From contig JAPLML010000081.1 in assembly GCA_026387055.1 (NCBI GenBank), forward strand, positions 1 through 6,533: a DNA stretch of 6,533 bases. Direction: 5' to 3'. Numbering within the stretch: position 1 is the first letter of the stretch; every line of letters begins with the position of its first letter. This DNA comes from Planctomycetota bacterium. Its GTDB lineage: Bacteria; Planctomycetota; Phycisphaerae; FEN-1346. Below are positions 5,988 through 6,533 of the stretch, piece by piece. The position numbers and the translations under genes were made by a program. The notes below the pieces were generated by a model. The model was not told where the DNA came from and searched no databases. It saw nothing but the letters and a program-made list of their open reading frames with translations.

Positions 5988-6533
5988 TCAGAGGCCGACC
6001 GCGCGGCGGGGGTTCGTAACGGTCAACAGGCGGGCGTCGGCCTCCGAAAGGCCGACGTGCCGCACGAGGTTCTCGAAGCACCGCCGCATCGGCACGGCGG
6101 CGCCGATGAGTTGATCGGTGTCGGCGATCCGCGCGGCCCCGTCCTCGCCCACACGGACCGCGAAGCGGCCCTGCCCGTACACGCCGGGTCCCAGGCCCGC
6201 GGGCGTCACCGCATCGGTCACGATCACCGTCTTTTCCAGCCCCGCCGCCCGAAGGTAGTTCCCGAGCGCCGGGAACGGCACGTGCACGCCGTCGCCGATG
6301 AAGCAGAGCCACAGCCGCCCGCGCAGGCTGAGCGCCCGCTGAATAATGTTGTCATGGCGATTGATCTGGTTAGGGCACCCGTTCCCCAGGTGCGTGAACA
6401 TCGAGAGGCCCGCGTCGACGGCCGCCCGAAGCGCGCCGAGGCTCGGGTCGCCGTGGCCCGCCGAGACGATGATCCCCGAGCGGGCGAGCATCCGCGTCAC
6501 CGCGAGGCCCGCGTCGCGCTCCGGCGCGAGCGT
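5988..6533 (-). CDS. nagA: N-acetylglucosamine-6-phosphate deacetylase, C-terminal part (NagA family)
   Basis: The frame is open to the right edge, so the N-terminal half lies beyond the window; 181 residues are visible. The enzyme removes acetate from GlcNAc-6-phosphate, feeding NagB. The edge begins with TLAPE, a NagA landmark. Active-site elements follow in the expected order: SAGHGD (metal-binding His, codon 6453-6455, equivalent to E. coli H195), FTHLGNG (second metal His, codon 6390-6392, equivalent to H216), GDGVHV (substrate-binding His, equivalent to H251) and VTDAVTPAGLGPG (catalytic Asp, equivalent to D273). THLGNGCP replaces the more common THLFNAM, suggesting a divergent subfamily. 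The protein stops right after TNPRRAVGL, where many NagA proteins continue with a G-x-I-x-x-G-x-x-ADL strand region. A GTG at 6500 could be misread as a start, but it lies inside the conserved domain. Identity is secure; the short end may be subfamily-specific. Confidence 0.88.
   Translation of the reverse strand, partial: TLAPERDAGLAVTRMLARSGIIVSAGHGDPSLGALRAAVDAGLSMFTHLGNGCPNQINRHDNIIQRALSLRGRLWLCFIGDGVHVPFPALGNYLRAAGLEKTVIVTDAVTPAGLGPGVYGQGRFAVRVGEDGAARIADTDQLIGAAVPMRRCFENLVRHVGLSEADARLLTVTNPRRAVGL

Noticed and set aside
1..6533. CRISPR array, tRNA or rRNA gene
   Set aside because: No regularly spaced direct repeats and no cloverleaf or rRNA-like segments were found on either strand.

Overview
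The window is GC-rich bacterial DNA with strong G/C preference at third codon positions. It carries four genes: three on the plus strand and, at the right edge, one incomplete gene on the minus strand. Three things suggest a Planctomycetota-type organism or a related PVC-like bacterium: a eukaryotic-type (GT3) glycogen synthase, a large secreted transglutaminase-like/discoidin protein, and GC-rich palindromic elements scattered between and inside genes. This assignment is inferred from gene content and style; no rRNA or other marker gene is present.

Layout. Bases 1-273 hold no convincing gene but contain several short perfect inverted repeats, the first of which looks cut by the window edge. 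Bases 274-2115 encode the glycogen synthase. The 222-base gap that follows holds a nested palindromic element (2157-2246) and a short degenerate heptamer repeat (2290-2317) just before the next ribosome binding site. Bases 2338-4962 encode an 874-residue exported protein with a predicted Cys-His-Asp transglutaminase-type triad, two beta-sandwich-like modules and a C-terminal F5/8 type C (discoidin-like) domain. Its coding sequence contains a 52-base double-hairpin palindrome (3972-4023) that is read through in frame. Three hairpins in a row (4968-5039) follow its stop. Bases 5175-5918 encode a glucosamine-6-phosphate deaminase-like protein (NagB) with an excellent Shine-Dalgarno sequence. Convergent to it, 5988-6533 (minus strand) is the C-terminal part of N-acetylglucosamine-6-phosphate deacetylase (NagA).

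How the genes fit together. NagA and NagB catalyse consecutive steps from GlcNAc-6-phosphate to fructose-6-phosphate plus ammonia, so the right side is an amino-sugar catabolic locus arranged tail to tail rather than as an operon. Glycogen synthase is the storage-polymer end of the same hexose-phosphate pool and keeps the arginine cluster that binds glucose-6-phosphate in eukaryotic enzymes. The exported protein is not obviously in the same pathway; its substrate cannot be told from sequence.

The most unusual content is the set of palindromic elements. Two complete ones and one edge-truncated candidate share the boundary word GTGGCAC and a double-hairpin or nested-palindrome architecture. One of them has become part of a protein, in a way that can be removed on paper to restore a seamless reading frame.
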